From: Pedobacter cryoconitis
Lineage (GTDB): Bacteria; Bacteroidota; Bacteroidia; Sphingobacteriales; Sphingobacteriaceae
Direction of reading: 5' to 3'
Assembly (NCBI RefSeq): GCF_014200605.1
Contig: NZ_JACHCE010000001.1
Location: 620,001-684,000 of the forward strand
Length of the DNA stretch: 64,000 nucleotides
The notes under the pieces were generated by a model. The model saw only the letters and a program-made list of their open reading frames with translations, was not told the DNA's origin and made no database searches. How positions within the stretch are numbered: position 1 is the stretch's first letter; every line of letters starts with the position of its first letter. Made by a program: the position numbers and the translations under genes. Below are positions 50,299 through 59,910 of the stretch, piece after piece.

Positions 50299-52395
50299 AT
50301 GCAAAGTTTTAGAACGGAGCTGGAGAACCCGGTAGTAGAAAAAGATATCATAGATCTTGAACAAAAGATCCGTGCCTTCCGTGAAGGAAAAATACACGAT
50401 GAGAAGTTCCGCAGTCTGCGACTGGCACGTGGTGTCTATGGTCAGCGGCAGCCGGGCGTGCAAATGGTGCGTATTAAACTGCCATTTGGAAAAGTCACCT
50501 TTAAACAATTATTACGCATTGCTGATGTTTCTGATGAATACGGAAGCGGAAACCTGCATTTAACCACCAGACAGGATATTCAGATTCATTATGTGAGCCT
50601 GGACCGTACACCCGAACTGTGGGCAGAGCTTGAACGTGATGATATAACTTTGCGTGAAGCCTGTGGTAATACCGTTAGAAATGTGACTTCTTCGCCTGAT
50701 GCAGGGATTAACCCGGATGAATTATTCGATGTTTCCCCTTATGCGCAGGCCGTATTCAAATACTTTTTACGTAATCCTATCTGCCAGGAAATGGGCAGGA
50801 AAATAAAAATCTCTTTTTCAGCTACAGAGAAGGATACTGCTTTCAGCTATATCCATGATTTAGGGTTCATTCCTAAAGTGAATGAAAAAGGAGAACGTGG
50901 TTTTAAGGTCATGTTTGCTGGTGGATTGGGTGCACAGCCTTTTCTGGCCAGTGTGGTTCATAATTTTCTTCCCGAAGATCAGTTAATTCCTTATACAGAA
51001 TCTGTTTTGAGGGTTTTTGACCGTCATGGTGAAAGAACAAATAGAAATAAAGCAAGGTTAAAATATCTGGTTCAAAAACTTGGACTGGAAGAAGTGACCC
51101 GTTTAATTGCAGAAGAAGTCACGGCGAATAAGTCAAAAAGTTTTGAAGTTGATCTGGGAACTGTGCCACTGCCTCAGTTACCTGAAGCAATTGGGGTATC
51201 TGATATCCGTCCTGCAGATGAGATCCATTATCAAAGATGGCTGGATACGAATGTATTCCCTCAAAAACAGAGTGGCTTTTATGGCGTATATATCAAAGTA
51301 CCTGTAGGTGATATCAAAACTGATAAAGCCAGGTTATTTGTTGCGGCAATAAGACCTTATGTAGCTGACGAAATCAGGATTACACAGAATCAGGGCTTGT
51401 TACTGAAATTTGTCAGAGCAGAAGCGCTGATCCCATTATATACTGTATTAAATGAACTGGATTTTGCAGTTCCGGGATTTGATAGTGTAGGCGATATTAC
51501 GACCTGCCCGGGTACGGATACCTGTAATTTGGGTATTGCAAACAGTATGTCTCTTGCAGCGGTACTGGAAGGGGTAATTCATGAAGAATATCCTGATCTG
51601 ATTTACGATAAAGACATTAAGATTAAAATAAGCGGCTGTATGAATTCATGTGGTCAGCATGGCCTGGCACATATTGGGTTTCATGGAAGTTCGGTCAAAG
51701 CAAATGGAAAAGTTGTACCTGCAGTGCAGGTAATGATAGGCGGCGGAACCGTAGGTGATGGGGAAGGCAGGGTAGCTGAGCGTGTGATTAAAGCGCCAAC
51801 TAAACGTGCACCGGCCATCCTGCGTACAGTTTTAGACGATTACAGCAGTAATTCTGGTGCTGAGGAGAGTTTCCACCAGTATTATGATGCGAAAGGTAAA
51901 GATCACTTTTACCAGTTATTGAAACCACTGGCAGATCTTACGGCTTTAAAAGACGAAGAATTTGTAGACTGGGGGCATGAGGAAACTTTTGTGACTGCCA
52001 TTGGTGTTGGTGAATGTGCGGGTGTGGTGATTGATCTTGTGGCTACACTTTTACTGGAAGGGGAAGAGAAATTAGTATGGGCAAATGCTGCTTTTGAAGG
52101 CAAAGCCTGGTCTGATGCAATTTACCATGCTTACAGTGTTTTTGTGAATACAGCGAAAGCTTTATTATTAGATAAAAGTATCAGCAGCAGTACACAAACT
52201 GGGGTAATCAAAGAATTTGACGCCAATTTTGTTGAAACAGGTGAGGTGGTTTTACCTTCGGCTTTTAGCGAACTGGTCTTACAGATTAATAAAAATGAAC
52301 CAACTGAAGAGTTTGCAACAGCTTATCTGGAGCAGGCAACACAGTTTTATTCGGCAATGAGAGCGAAGAGGGAGGCGCAGGTCAATGGAAATTAA
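50299..52395 (+). CDS. siroheme-dependent sulfite (or nitrite) reductase with C-terminal extension
   Basis: A 698-residue assimilatory reductase. Two ferredoxin-like half domains (LHLTTRQDIQIHYV and the second repeat NQGLLLKFV) and the four [4Fe-4S]/siroheme cysteines, C403 and C409 in TTCPGTDTCNLG, C447 and C451 in ISGCMNSCGQHG, are intact. Residues from about 560 on form an extra helical domain (AIYHAYSVFVNTAKALLLDK) resembling HEPN. The sulfate activation and APS reductase genes in the operon argue for sulfite rather than nitrite. Electron donor is probably ferredoxin. Confidence 0.9.
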   Translation: MQSFRTELENPVVEKDIIDLEQKIRAFREGKIHDEKFRSLRLARGVYGQRQPGVQMVRIKLPFGKVTFKQLLRIADVSDEYGSGNLHLTTRQDIQIHYVSLDRTPELWAELERDDITLREACGNTVRNVTSSPDAGINPDELFDVSPYAQAVFKYFLRNPICQEMGRKIKISFSATEKDTAFSYIHDLGFIPKVNEKGERGFKVMFAGGLGAQPFLASVVHNFLPEDQLIPYTESVLRVFDRHGERTNRNKARLKYLVQKLGLEEVTRLIAEEVTANKSKSFEVDLGTVPLPQLPEAIGVSDIRPADEIHYQRWLDTNVFPQKQSGFYGVYIKVPVGDIKTDKARLFVAAIRPYVADEIRITQNQGLLLKFVRAEALIPLYTVLNELDFAVPGFDSVGDITTCPGTDTCNLGIANSMSLAAVLEGVIHEEYPDLIYDKDIKIKISGCMNSCGQHGLAHIGFHGSSVKANGKVVPAVQVMIGGGTVGDGEGRVAERVIKAPTKRAPAILRTVLDDYSSNSGAEESFHQYYDAKGKDHFYQLLKPLADLTALKDEEFVDWGHEETFVTAIGVGECAGVVIDLVATLLLEGEEKLVWANAAFEGKAWSDAIYHAYSVFVNTAKALLLDKSISSSTQTGVIKEFDANFVETGEVVLPSAFSELVLQINKNEPTEEFATAYLEQATQFYSAMRAKREAQVNGN

Positions 52396-53182
52396 TTCAA
52401 CAGTAAAAAGAAAAATCAGGGAGCCTAGAATTACACTGGTAGGTGCTGGTCCGGGAGATCCGGAACTGATCACGATGAAAGGTGCAAATGCATTGAAAGA
52501 TGCAGATGTGATTTTATATGATGCCCTTGTCAATGAGAAAGTATTAGATTATGCTTCGGCTGATGTGATCAAAGTATATGTAGGAAAACGTTCTGGTGAA
52601 CATTCTTATTCGCAGGAAGCGATCAATAAATTAATGGTTGATTATGCCCTTAACTACGGACATGTCGTTCGTTTGAAAGGTGGCGACCCATTTGTATTTG
52701 GCCGTGGTTATGAAGAATTGAATTTTGCGGCAGGTTATAATATCCCGGCACAAATGGTCCCTGGATTGTCAAGTTCTATTTCGGTACCTGGCTTACAGCA
52801 AATCCCGGTTACACACCGCGGACTAAGTGAAAGCTTTTGGGTTGTTACCGGCTCAACAGTTTCGGGAGCAATCTCCAATGATCTTTATGAAGCTGTGCGT
52901 ACTAAAGCAACAGTAGTTGTTCTGATGGGCTTAAACAAATTGAAAGAGATTGTCAGACTTTATAAAGAGGAAGGAAAACAGAATTTACCTGTTGCTGTAA
53001 TCCAGAGCGGTTCAACTGAAGAAGAAAAACTGGCTATTGGTATTGTAGATACGATTGAAGAGATCGTTCTGGAAAAAGGAATCGGGGCACCAGCTATTTT
53101 AGTATTTGGCGAGGTGGTTTCTCTGCATCCTCAATTTCAGCCGATTAAAGATTTTTTTGCAGCTATAAAAGAAGAGTTATAA
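52385..53182 (+). CDS. cobA: uroporphyrinogen-III C-methyltransferase (SUMT)
   Basis: A 265-residue enzyme making precorrin-2 from uroporphyrinogen III and two SAM, first step to siroheme. Signatures are ITLVGAGPGDPELITMKG, VRLKGGDPFVFGRGYEE, VPGLSSSISVPGLQQIPVTHRG and VVLMGLNKLKEI. It overlaps the sulfite reductase by 11 bp and precedes the second siroheme enzyme by 3 bp, so cofactor and apoenzyme are made together. Confidence 0.95.
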   Translation: MEINSTVKRKIREPRITLVGAGPGDPELITMKGANALKDADVILYDALVNEKVLDYASADVIKVYVGKRSGEHSYSQEAINKLMVDYALNYGHVVRLKGGDPFVFGRGYEELNFAAGYNIPAQMVPGLSSSISVPGLQQIPVTHRGLSESFWVVTGSTVSGAISNDLYEAVRTKATVVVLMGLNKLKEIVRLYKEEGKQNLPVAVIQSGSTEEEKLAIGIVDTIEEIVLEKGIGAPAILVFGEVVSLHPQFQPIKDFFAAIKEEL

Positions 53183-53185
53183 ACT

Positions 53186-54658
53186 GTGGAAGAACTTAAA
53201 GGCAATCAACTATTTCCTGTGTTTTTAAAGCTCAATCAGCTGCATACGGTTATTATCGGTGCAGGCCCTGTAGGGCTGGAGAAGCTGAATGCAGTGCTTG
53301 CTCAAAGTGAGCAGGCAGGAATTACGGTGATTGCTGAAGAGATTGCTGAACAGGTGTATGACCTGGCGAAACGCTCGCCGCAAGTAAAGCTTTTGAAGAA
53401 AAGTTATACAGCAGATGATCTTGTACAAGCTGATATAGTCATTGCTGCAACCAATAATAATGTATTAAATGAAGAGATCATACGTGACGCCCATGCTTTG
53501 AAATTACTGGTAAATGTGGCTGATAAGCCAGATTTATGTGATTTCTACCTGGGTTCTATCGTGAAAAAAGGAGACCTGAAAATAGCTATCTCAACCAATG
53601 GTAAATCACCAACCATTGCTAAAAGATTAAAAGAATTGTTTAATGATAACCTACCGGGTGAACTGGATATTACTTTGCAGCAAATGAGTTTATTACGTAA
53701 TACTTTAAAAGGAGATTTCAATTCAAAAGTTAAGAAACTGAATGAGGTTAGTGCCGTGCTTACAGAGCCGGTTGCTCAGAAAAATTCTTTTCCAAAATTC
53801 AGATTGCTGGTCTGGTTAACCATTGTATTATCCATTGCAGTGCTGATTGCTGTTTTCTGGCAAAGGGAACCAGAGTTTCAGACTTTTGTAGCTGAAATTA
53901 ATCCTATGTTCTACTGGTTCCTGGCAGGAGGGTTTATTTTCGCAATGGTCGATGGCGCGATAGGAATGTCTTATGGGGTAACTTCTACTGCTTTTTCATT
54001 ATCTATGGGTATCCCGCCGGCTTCGGCCAGTATGGGTGTCCATCTTTCTGAAGTACTCAGTAATGGAATAGCCGGATGGATGCATTACCGGATGGGAAAT
54101 ATCAACTGGAAACTATTTAAGCTATTGATCATTCCAGGGATTCTGGGTGCTGTAACGGGCGCTTATCTATTGTCTTCATTAGAACATTACGGGACCTATA
54201 TCAAACCATTTATCTCTTTATATACTTTGATACTTGGTGGTGTGATCCTTTCCAAAGCTTTTAATGTAGCTAAAAAAAGAGTGGGTGGAAAGATTAAGAA
54301 GATTACTTTATTGGGTCTTTTCGGTGGCTTTATTGACGCTGTAGGTGGTGGCGGATGGGGTTCTATTGTTTTATCCAGCCTGATTGCCGGCGGCAGAAAT
54401 GCCAGGTTCTCTTTAGGAACAGTCAAACTTACCCGTTTCTTTATTGCGCTGATGAGCTCGCTGACTTTTATCACGATGCTGAAATCTGCACATTGGGAAG
54501 CGGTAGCCGGACTGGTTATCGGCAGTGCCTTAGCAGCCCCGATAGCGGCAAAAGTTTCTAACCGTATTTCGGTGAAGAGTATTATGGTCGCTGTAGGGAT
54601 TATCGTAATTGCGGTGAGCTTAAGGAGTATTATTATGTTTATTATAAAAGTTATATAA
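53186..54658 (+). CDS. precorrin-2 dehydrogenase domain fused to TSUP (TauE/SafE) permease
   Basis: A 490-residue bifunctional protein. Residues 1-150 form a CysG-N/Met8p-like dehydrogenase-ferrochelatase (TVIIGAGPVGLEK at 21-33, D113 in VADKPDLCDFYLGS, STNGKSPTIAKRLKE at 136-150). Residues about 205-490 are a membrane permease with about eight helices and the duplicated GAIGMSYGVTS and GGGWGSIVLSSL segments typical of TSUP sulfite/sulfonate transporters. Start is GTG at 53186, 3 bp after cobA. The fusion joins siroheme synthesis to a sulfur anion transporter; direction of transport is unproven. Confidence 0.9.
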   Translation: MEELKGNQLFPVFLKLNQLHTVIIGAGPVGLEKLNAVLAQSEQAGITVIAEEIAEQVYDLAKRSPQVKLLKKSYTADDLVQADIVIAATNNNVLNEEIIRDAHALKLLVNVADKPDLCDFYLGSIVKKGDLKIAISTNGKSPTIAKRLKELFNDNLPGELDITLQQMSLLRNTLKGDFNSKVKKLNEVSAVLTEPVAQKNSFPKFRLLVWLTIVLSIAVLIAVFWQREPEFQTFVAEINPMFYWFLAGGFIFAMVDGAIGMSYGVTSTAFSLSMGIPPASASMGVHLSEVLSNGIAGWMHYRMGNINWKLFKLLIIPGILGAVTGAYLLSSLEHYGTYIKPFISLYTLILGGVILSKAFNVAKKRVGGKIKKITLLGLFGGFIDAVGGGGWGSIVLSSLIAGGRNARFSLGTVKLTRFFIALMSSLTFITMLKSAHWEAVAGLVIGSALAAPIAAKVSNRISVKSIMVAVGIIVIAVSLRSIIMFIIKVI

Positions 54659-54659
54659 A

Positions 54660-55364
54660 ATGAAAGCGTACCTGGAAGAAATAGCTGCGCAAATAAAGGA
54701 TCTGGGGCCCGTTGAAGCACTGTCCTTTTTAGCACAGAAGTTCCCCGGACAAATTACTTTTTCTACCAGCTTTGGCTGGGAAGATCAGGTGATTACTGAT
54801 CTGATATTTGCTAATGATGTGCCTGTTAGAGTGTTTACACTGGAAACTGGCAGATTATTTCCTGAAACTTACTATGTATGGAACAGGACTTTGGAAAATT
54901 ATCAGAAACCTATTCATGCCTATCATCCGGATGCGTCAGCACTGGAAGACATGGTTTCTAAAAAGGGGCCAAACAGTTTTTATGAATCTGTAGAGAATAG
55001 AAAAGAGTGTTGTTTTATCCGGAAAATAGTGCCTTTAAAAAGAGCGCTGAAAGGTAATAAATGCTGGGTTACAGGAATCAGGGCTGAGCAGTCTTTAAAC
55101 AGAACAGACATGTCAAACCTGGAATGGGACGAAGAGAACCAGTTGATTAAGTTTCATCCTATTTTTTACTGGAGCCTGGATGAGGTCAAAGCCTATATCA
55201 GGAAAAACAATATCGTATACAATACACTTCATGACAAAGGATTTCCCAGCATCGGCTGCGCTCCCTGTACCAGGGCAGTTCAGGAAGGTGAAGATTTCAG
55301 AGCAGGAAGATGGTGGTGGGAAGATCAGTCAAAGAAGGAATGTGGTTTACATGCCACAAAATAA
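54660..55364 (+). CDS. cysH: adenylyl-sulfate (APS) reductase
   Basis: A 234-residue reductase converting APS (or PAPS) to sulfite. The [4Fe-4S] ligands typical of APS-type enzymes are present, C117-C118 in RKECCFIRK and C200/C203 in SIGCAPCTR, and the catalytic cysteine is C228 in ECGLH. PAPS-specific enzymes lack the cluster cysteines, so APS is the likely substrate and no CysC kinase is needed. The ATG follows the fusion gene's stop by a single base. Confidence 0.95.
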   Translation: MKAYLEEIAAQIKDLGPVEALSFLAQKFPGQITFSTSFGWEDQVITDLIFANDVPVRVFTLETGRLFPETYYVWNRTLENYQKPIHAYHPDASALEDMVSKKGPNSFYESVENRKECCFIRKIVPLKRALKGNKCWVTGIRAEQSLNRTDMSNLEWDEENQLIKFHPIFYWSLDEVKAYIRKNNIVYNTLHDKGFPSIGCAPCTRAVQEGEDFRAGRWWWEDQSKKECGLHATK

Positions 55365-55374
55365 AGAGAAACAC

Positions 55375-56280
55375 ATGAGTAAATATAATTTAGATTATTT
55401 AGACGAATTAGAAGCAGAAGCAATTCATATTCTGCGTGAGGTAGCGGGGCAATTTGAGAAACCAGCATTGTTGTTTTCTGGTGGAAAAGATTCTATTACA
55501 TTGGTCAGACTTGCTGAAAAGGCTTTCCGCCCGGGTAAATTCCCTTTTCCACTGGTACATATTGATACCGGGCATAATTTTGAAGAAACCATTACCTACC
55601 GCGATGAAATGGTAGCGCGTTTAGGTGAAAAACTGATTGTAGGTTATGTACAGGAATCAATTGATCAGGGTAAAGTGATTGAGCAAAAAGGTAAAAATGC
55701 GAGTAGAAATTCTTTACAGACTGTTACTTTACTGGATACAATTGCTCAGCATGGTTTTGATGCCTGTATCGGCGGCGCCAGAAGAGACGAAGAAAAAGCA
55801 AGGGCTAAAGAAAGGATTTTCTCTGTCAGAGATGAATTTGGCCAATGGGACCCTAAGCGTCAGCGCCCTGAATTATGGAATATCTATAATGGTAAAATCC
55901 ATAAAGGAGAAAATGTAAGGGTATTTCCAATCAGTAACTGGACTGAACTGGATGTCTGGAATTATATCCGCAGAGAAAATATGAGTCTGCCTTCTATTTA
56001 TTTTGCCCATAACAGGGATTGTATCACCAGAAATGGGCAGCTGATGGCTGCATCTCCTTTTTTGAATATGGATGATGCAGATATAGTGACTCACCGCAAA
56101 GTAAGGTTCCGTACGGTAGGGGATATGAGCTGTACGGCGGCAGTGGAATCTGATGCTGATCAGATTGATGATATAATAAATGAAATCAGCGCATCAAAAA
56201 TAAGTGAACGTGGTGCCCGTCTGGACGATAAAGTGTCTGAAGCAGCGATGGAAGACCGCAAAAAAGGAGGATACTTTTAA
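55375..56280 (+). CDS. cysD: sulfate adenylyltransferase subunit 2
   Basis: A 301-residue PP-loop ATP pyrophosphatase activating sulfate to APS. The PP motif is LLFSGGKDSITLVRL near residue 32, and the C-terminal RFRTVGDMSCTAAVESDA is conserved. I start at ATG 55375 (MSKYNLDYLDELE), giving the usual family length; the open frame extends upstream into cysH but that part is antithetical to the family. It overlaps cysN by one base (TAATG). Confidence 0.95.
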   Translation: MSKYNLDYLDELEAEAIHILREVAGQFEKPALLFSGGKDSITLVRLAEKAFRPGKFPFPLVHIDTGHNFEETITYRDEMVARLGEKLIVGYVQESIDQGKVIEQKGKNASRNSLQTVTLLDTIAQHGFDACIGGARRDEEKARAKERIFSVRDEFGQWDPKRQRPELWNIYNGKIHKGENVRVFPISNWTELDVWNYIRRENMSLPSIYFAHNRDCITRNGQLMAASPFLNMDDADIVTHRKVRFRTVGDMSCTAAVESDADQIDDIINEISASKISERGARLDDKVSEAAMEDRKKGGYF

Positions 56281-57530
56281 TGAATATACTTAAGTTTTTT
56301 ACAGCAGGAAGTGTTGATGACGGGAAAAGTACCCTGATCGGCAGATTATTATATGATACAGATTCTATTCTGGCAGATCAGCTGGAAGCTCTGCAGCAGT
56401 CGAACCGCAAAAACGATGACGGAACAATTGATCTGGCTATTTTAACGGATGGGCTGCGGGCAGAAAGAGAGCAGGGAATCACAATTGATGTGGCTTATAA
56501 ATACTTTCAGACGGAGAAAAGGAAGTTTATTATTGCAGATACGCCAGGACATATACAATATACCCGTAATATGGTTACAGGTGCCTCTACAGCAAATCTG
56601 GCCATCATTTTAGTGGATGCGAGAAATGGTGTGGTGGAGCAGACCATAAGACATTCTTACCTGGTTTCTTTGCTGGGTGTAAGTCATGTGGTTATTTGTA
56701 TCAACAAAATGGACATGGAAGGTTACAGTGAAGAAGTATTCAATACGATCACTGAGAATTATAAAAAGATGGCTGCGAAGCTGAATCTGCAGGATATTAC
56801 GTTTATCCCGGTAAGCGCTCTGAAAGGGGATAATATTGTGTATACTTCTGAGCATATGCCCTGGTATAAAGGGACTAGTCTGCTGGATTTTCTGGAAACT
56901 GTAGAAGTTACTGCTAACCGGGATCTGCATTATGCAAGGATGCCTGTGCAATGGGTTATCCGCCCTCAAACTGATGCGCTGCATGATTACAGAGGTTATG
57001 CAGGCAGAATTCTGAGTGGTACCTTTAAAGTGAATGATCAGGTCACTGTTTTACCTTCTGGCAGCAGTTCTGTAATTGACAGAATTGAGGTATTTGATCA
57101 GACACCAGACCAGGTTACCGCAGGGATGTCAGTTACGCTGCACCTGAAAGATAATATTGATATCAGCAGGGGAGATGTACTGGTTAATTCAAACTATTTG
57201 CCGCAGCGTTCTCAATTGATAGAAGCAGATTTGTGCTGGATGGATAATAAGCCAATGGACGATTCTATTACTTATTTCTTACAGCATAACAGTAAACTGA
57301 CCAAATGTAAAATCAGAGAGATTTTGCATAAAGTAAATATCAATACGCTGGAAAAGGAACAGACTCATGAGTTTAAATTAAATGATATAGGCCGGGTAGT
57401 GGTTAAAACTGCCGATGAACTGGCTTTTGATCTATATACCGATAACAAAGCTAATGGCTCGGCGATCTTAATTGACGGGCGTACAAATTTAACGGTAGGC
57501 GCATTGATGTTCCGCGCTGTAGTAGAATAA
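56280..57530 (+). CDS. cysN: sulfate adenylyltransferase subunit 1 (GTPase)
   Basis: A 416-residue translation-factor-like GTPase that drives sulfate activation with CysD. G1 is FFTAGSVDDGKSTLIGRLL (residues 6-24), G3 IIADTPGHIQYTRNM and G4 INKMDM. Two beta-barrel domains follow. It has no C-terminal APS kinase (CysC) fusion, in keeping with the APS-type reductase upstream. Last gene of the operon. Confidence 0.95.
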   Translation: MNILKFFTAGSVDDGKSTLIGRLLYDTDSILADQLEALQQSNRKNDDGTIDLAILTDGLRAEREQGITIDVAYKYFQTEKRKFIIADTPGHIQYTRNMVTGASTANLAIILVDARNGVVEQTIRHSYLVSLLGVSHVVICINKMDMEGYSEEVFNTITENYKKMAAKLNLQDITFIPVSALKGDNIVYTSEHMPWYKGTSLLDFLETVEVTANRDLHYARMPVQWVIRPQTDALHDYRGYAGRILSGTFKVNDQVTVLPSGSSSVIDRIEVFDQTPDQVTAGMSVTLHLKDNIDISRGDVLVNSNYLPQRSQLIEADLCWMDNKPMDDSITYFLQHNSKLTKCKIREILHKVNINTLEKEQTHEFKLNDIGRVVVKTADELAFDLYTDNKANGSAILIDGRTNLTVGALMFRAVVE

Positions 57531-57554
57531 CAGGGATTTTATTTTTGTAATCAG

Positions 57555-57584
57555 GGGGCAGATTTTATAGTTTGTCCCTTTTTT
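57555..57584 (+). terminator. terminator of sulfate operon
   Basis: GGGGCA / TGTCCC stem (one G-T pair) with a 12-nt loop and T6 at 57579-57584, 25 nt after cysN. Confidence 0.5.
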
Positions 57585-57648
57585 GATAGATAAGGATTTT
57601 ATTAGATATTTATAAATAACTGGCATTATATTAGTCGCCGTTATAAAA

Positions 57649-59808
57649 ATGGATTTTAAATTATTTAAAGAGATGTTGAAACGTATATTACTGGTAATCT
57701 TCACTGCATTTGCAATGGCCTGCCAGGCTACTCCGAAACCACTACAGCATGTTGAAGGTATCCCTAATATTAAGCCCGATGAGAAACAAAGTTTAGTCTG
57801 CAGGCAGATTGTCACGCTGGTAGAAAATTATAGCTATAAAAAAGTAGCAATCAATGATTCCATTTCATCTCTTATACTGGATAAATATATCAAAGCATTA
57901 GACCCTTACCGCAATTATTTTCTGGCTTCGGATATTCAGGAGTTTGAACAATTCAGAACTATGCTGGATGATGCTTTCAGGGTTGGAGACCTGAGTATCC
58001 CATTTTATATTTTCAATGTTTATTCTAAAAGATATAATGAGACCCTGAATTATGCGATGGCTCATATTAAAGATAAATATAATTTTAATCAGCAGGATAC
58101 TTATGTTTTTGACAGGGCGAATATGCCCTGGGTTACTTCTGTTGCTGCGCTGAATGATATCTGGAAAAGAAAGGTTAAATATGAACTGATCAATTTAAGG
58201 CTTGCCGGAGGAACAACGGAAGCTAAAAATGCAGAATCTTTAACTAAAAGATATCAGAACCTTAAACTGCAGTCTTCTAAATTGAATAATCAGGATGTAT
58301 TTCAGGTGATTATGGATGCTTTTACAGGCACGATAGACCCGCATACAAATTACTTTAACCCGGCTAATGCAAGTGAGTTTAATGAACAGATGTCACGTTC
58401 AATAGAAGGAATTGGTGCCTATCTGCAATCGGTAAATGATGTGTTGAAGATTGCGGAAGTTACCCCTGGGGGACCGGCTTATAAAAGTAAATTACTGCAT
58501 GCAGGTGACCGTATTATTGCTGTAGCACAGGAAACAGGAGATTTTGAGGATATTATTGGCTGGAGACTGGACAATGCTGTAGCTAAAATAAAAGGGCCCA
58601 AAGGAACTAAAGTAAGATTGAAAATCATTCCTGTAGGTCACGATATGTCTTCAAAACCGGTAATTGTGGAGATTACCAGGGAGAAGATTGTGATGGAGGA
58701 TCAGTCTGCTAAAAAAGAGGTGAAAACTATTAAGTCTAATGGTAAGCCTTATAAGATTGGTATTATCAGTGTCCCTGCATTTTATGTAGATGCGAAGGCC
58801 GCAATTGCTGGAGAAACTAATTATAAAAGTACAACCCGTGATGTAAAACTATTAATTGATACACTCAAAGATAAGGATAAAGTAGATGCGATTGTCATGG
58901 ATCTTCGTGCCAATGGCGGCGGATCTTTACTGGAGGCTATTAACCTGACGGGGTTATTTATTGATAAGGGACCGGTAGTTCAGGTTAAGGATGTGAAAGG
59001 CGAGATAGAAGTAGATAGTGATGAAAATGCCGGAGTGGCCTGGAATGGCCCTTTTGGAGTCTTGGTAGACCGTGCAACGGCTTCTGCTTCAGAGATTTTT
59101 GCTGGTGCTATACAAGATTATGGAAGAGGGATCATTATAGGTACACAAACTTATGGTAAGGGTACGGTACAGCAGCCAATTGATTTAAATAAGCTGGTTA
59201 ATCCGTCTGTCCTGGAGCGTCTGGCCAGTATTGCAAAGAGAAATACTACTGCAACCGGTAAGAAAAAAGTGAACGGTGATACTGATGTTCAGTTAGGTCA
59301 GATTAATTTAACTATTGGTAAGTTTTACCGTGTGAATGGCAGTAGTACGCAACATAAAGGGGTAATGCCTGATATTACTTTGCCGTCTTTTTACCCGATG
59401 GATAAAATAGGAGAGGATACCGAACCTTCGGCATTGCCATGGGATGAGGTTCAAAAATCTAATTTTATAGCTGTAGCTGATCTTGCTCCTATTAGAACTG
59501 AACTGTCTAAACTGCATGAGGCGAGAATGGAGAACTCTCTGGATTATAAAATACTGATCCAGGATATTGCAGATATGAAAAAACGTAATCTGGAAACATC
59601 GGTTACGCTGAATGAAAATAAACTGAAAGCAGAAAGAGATAGTCTGGAAGTAAAATCGTTAGAAAAAGTCAATAAGCTGAGAGCGACAAGAGGGCTTGCC
59701 CCAGTTAAAAAAGGTGATAAAATCAAGAAGGAGGAGAGCTTTGACTTCCTGGAAGATGAAACTTTAAAAGTAATGGCAGATTATATTCAGCTAAAGCCTG
59801 TAGTTTAA
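57649..59808 (+). CDS. prc: carboxy-terminal processing protease (Tsp/Prc, S41)
   Basis: A 719-residue periplasmic protease. After a signal (RILLVIFTAFAMAC, possible lipoprotein) comes the Tsp N-terminal helical domain, a PDZ region (IEGIGAYLQSVNDVLKIAEVTPGGPAY), and the S41 catalytic core: S479 in TASASEIFAGAIQDYG and K504 in TYGKGTVQQP, spaced as S430/K455 of E. coli Tsp. DUF3340-like C-terminal residues follow. It degrades misfolded or tagged envelope proteins. ATG 57673 is an alternative start giving a tighter signal peptide. Confidence 0.93.
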   Translation: MDFKLFKEMLKRILLVIFTAFAMACQATPKPLQHVEGIPNIKPDEKQSLVCRQIVTLVENYSYKKVAINDSISSLILDKYIKALDPYRNYFLASDIQEFEQFRTMLDDAFRVGDLSIPFYIFNVYSKRYNETLNYAMAHIKDKYNFNQQDTYVFDRANMPWVTSVAALNDIWKRKVKYELINLRLAGGTTEAKNAESLTKRYQNLKLQSSKLNNQDVFQVIMDAFTGTIDPHTNYFNPANASEFNEQMSRSIEGIGAYLQSVNDVLKIAEVTPGGPAYKSKLLHAGDRIIAVAQETGDFEDIIGWRLDNAVAKIKGPKGTKVRLKIIPVGHDMSSKPVIVEITREKIVMEDQSAKKEVKTIKSNGKPYKIGIISVPAFYVDAKAAIAGETNYKSTTRDVKLLIDTLKDKDKVDAIVMDLRANGGGSLLEAINLTGLFIDKGPVVQVKDVKGEIEVDSDENAGVAWNGPFGVLVDRATASASEIFAGAIQDYGRGIIIGTQTYGKGTVQQPIDLNKLVNPSVLERLASIAKRNTTATGKKKVNGDTDVQLGQINLTIGKFYRVNGSSTQHKGVMPDITLPSFYPMDKIGEDTEPSALPWDEVQKSNFIAVADLAPIRTELSKLHEARMENSLDYKILIQDIADMKKRNLETSVTLNENKLKAERDSLEVKSLEKVNKLRATRGLAPVKKGDKIKKEESFDFLEDETLKVMADYIQLKPVV

Positions 59809-59824
59809 TCATAAAATACTATCT

Positions 59825-59864
59825 TAAGAAGCCGTTTAAAATGAAAGTTTTAAACGGCTTCTTA
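59825..59864 (+). terminator. intrinsic terminator after prc
   Basis: Perfect 17-bp stem (TAAGAAGCCGTTTAAAA and complement) with a 6-nt loop, 17 nt after the prc stop, 47 nt before the gntP-like start. Confidence 0.75.
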
Positions 59865-59910
59865 CATTTTAAACATTAGCTGAAAACAAGAATTATTAAA
59901 TCATTCTTCT

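Noticed and set aside
54196..54735. 179-codon minus-strand frame in the TSUP region
   Set aside because: Hydrophobic only because it is opposite membrane-helix codons; the plus-strand gene is clear.
55180..56280. cysD frame extended upstream to 55180
   Set aside because: The extra 65 codons lie inside cysH in another frame; ATG 55375 gives the normal CysD length.
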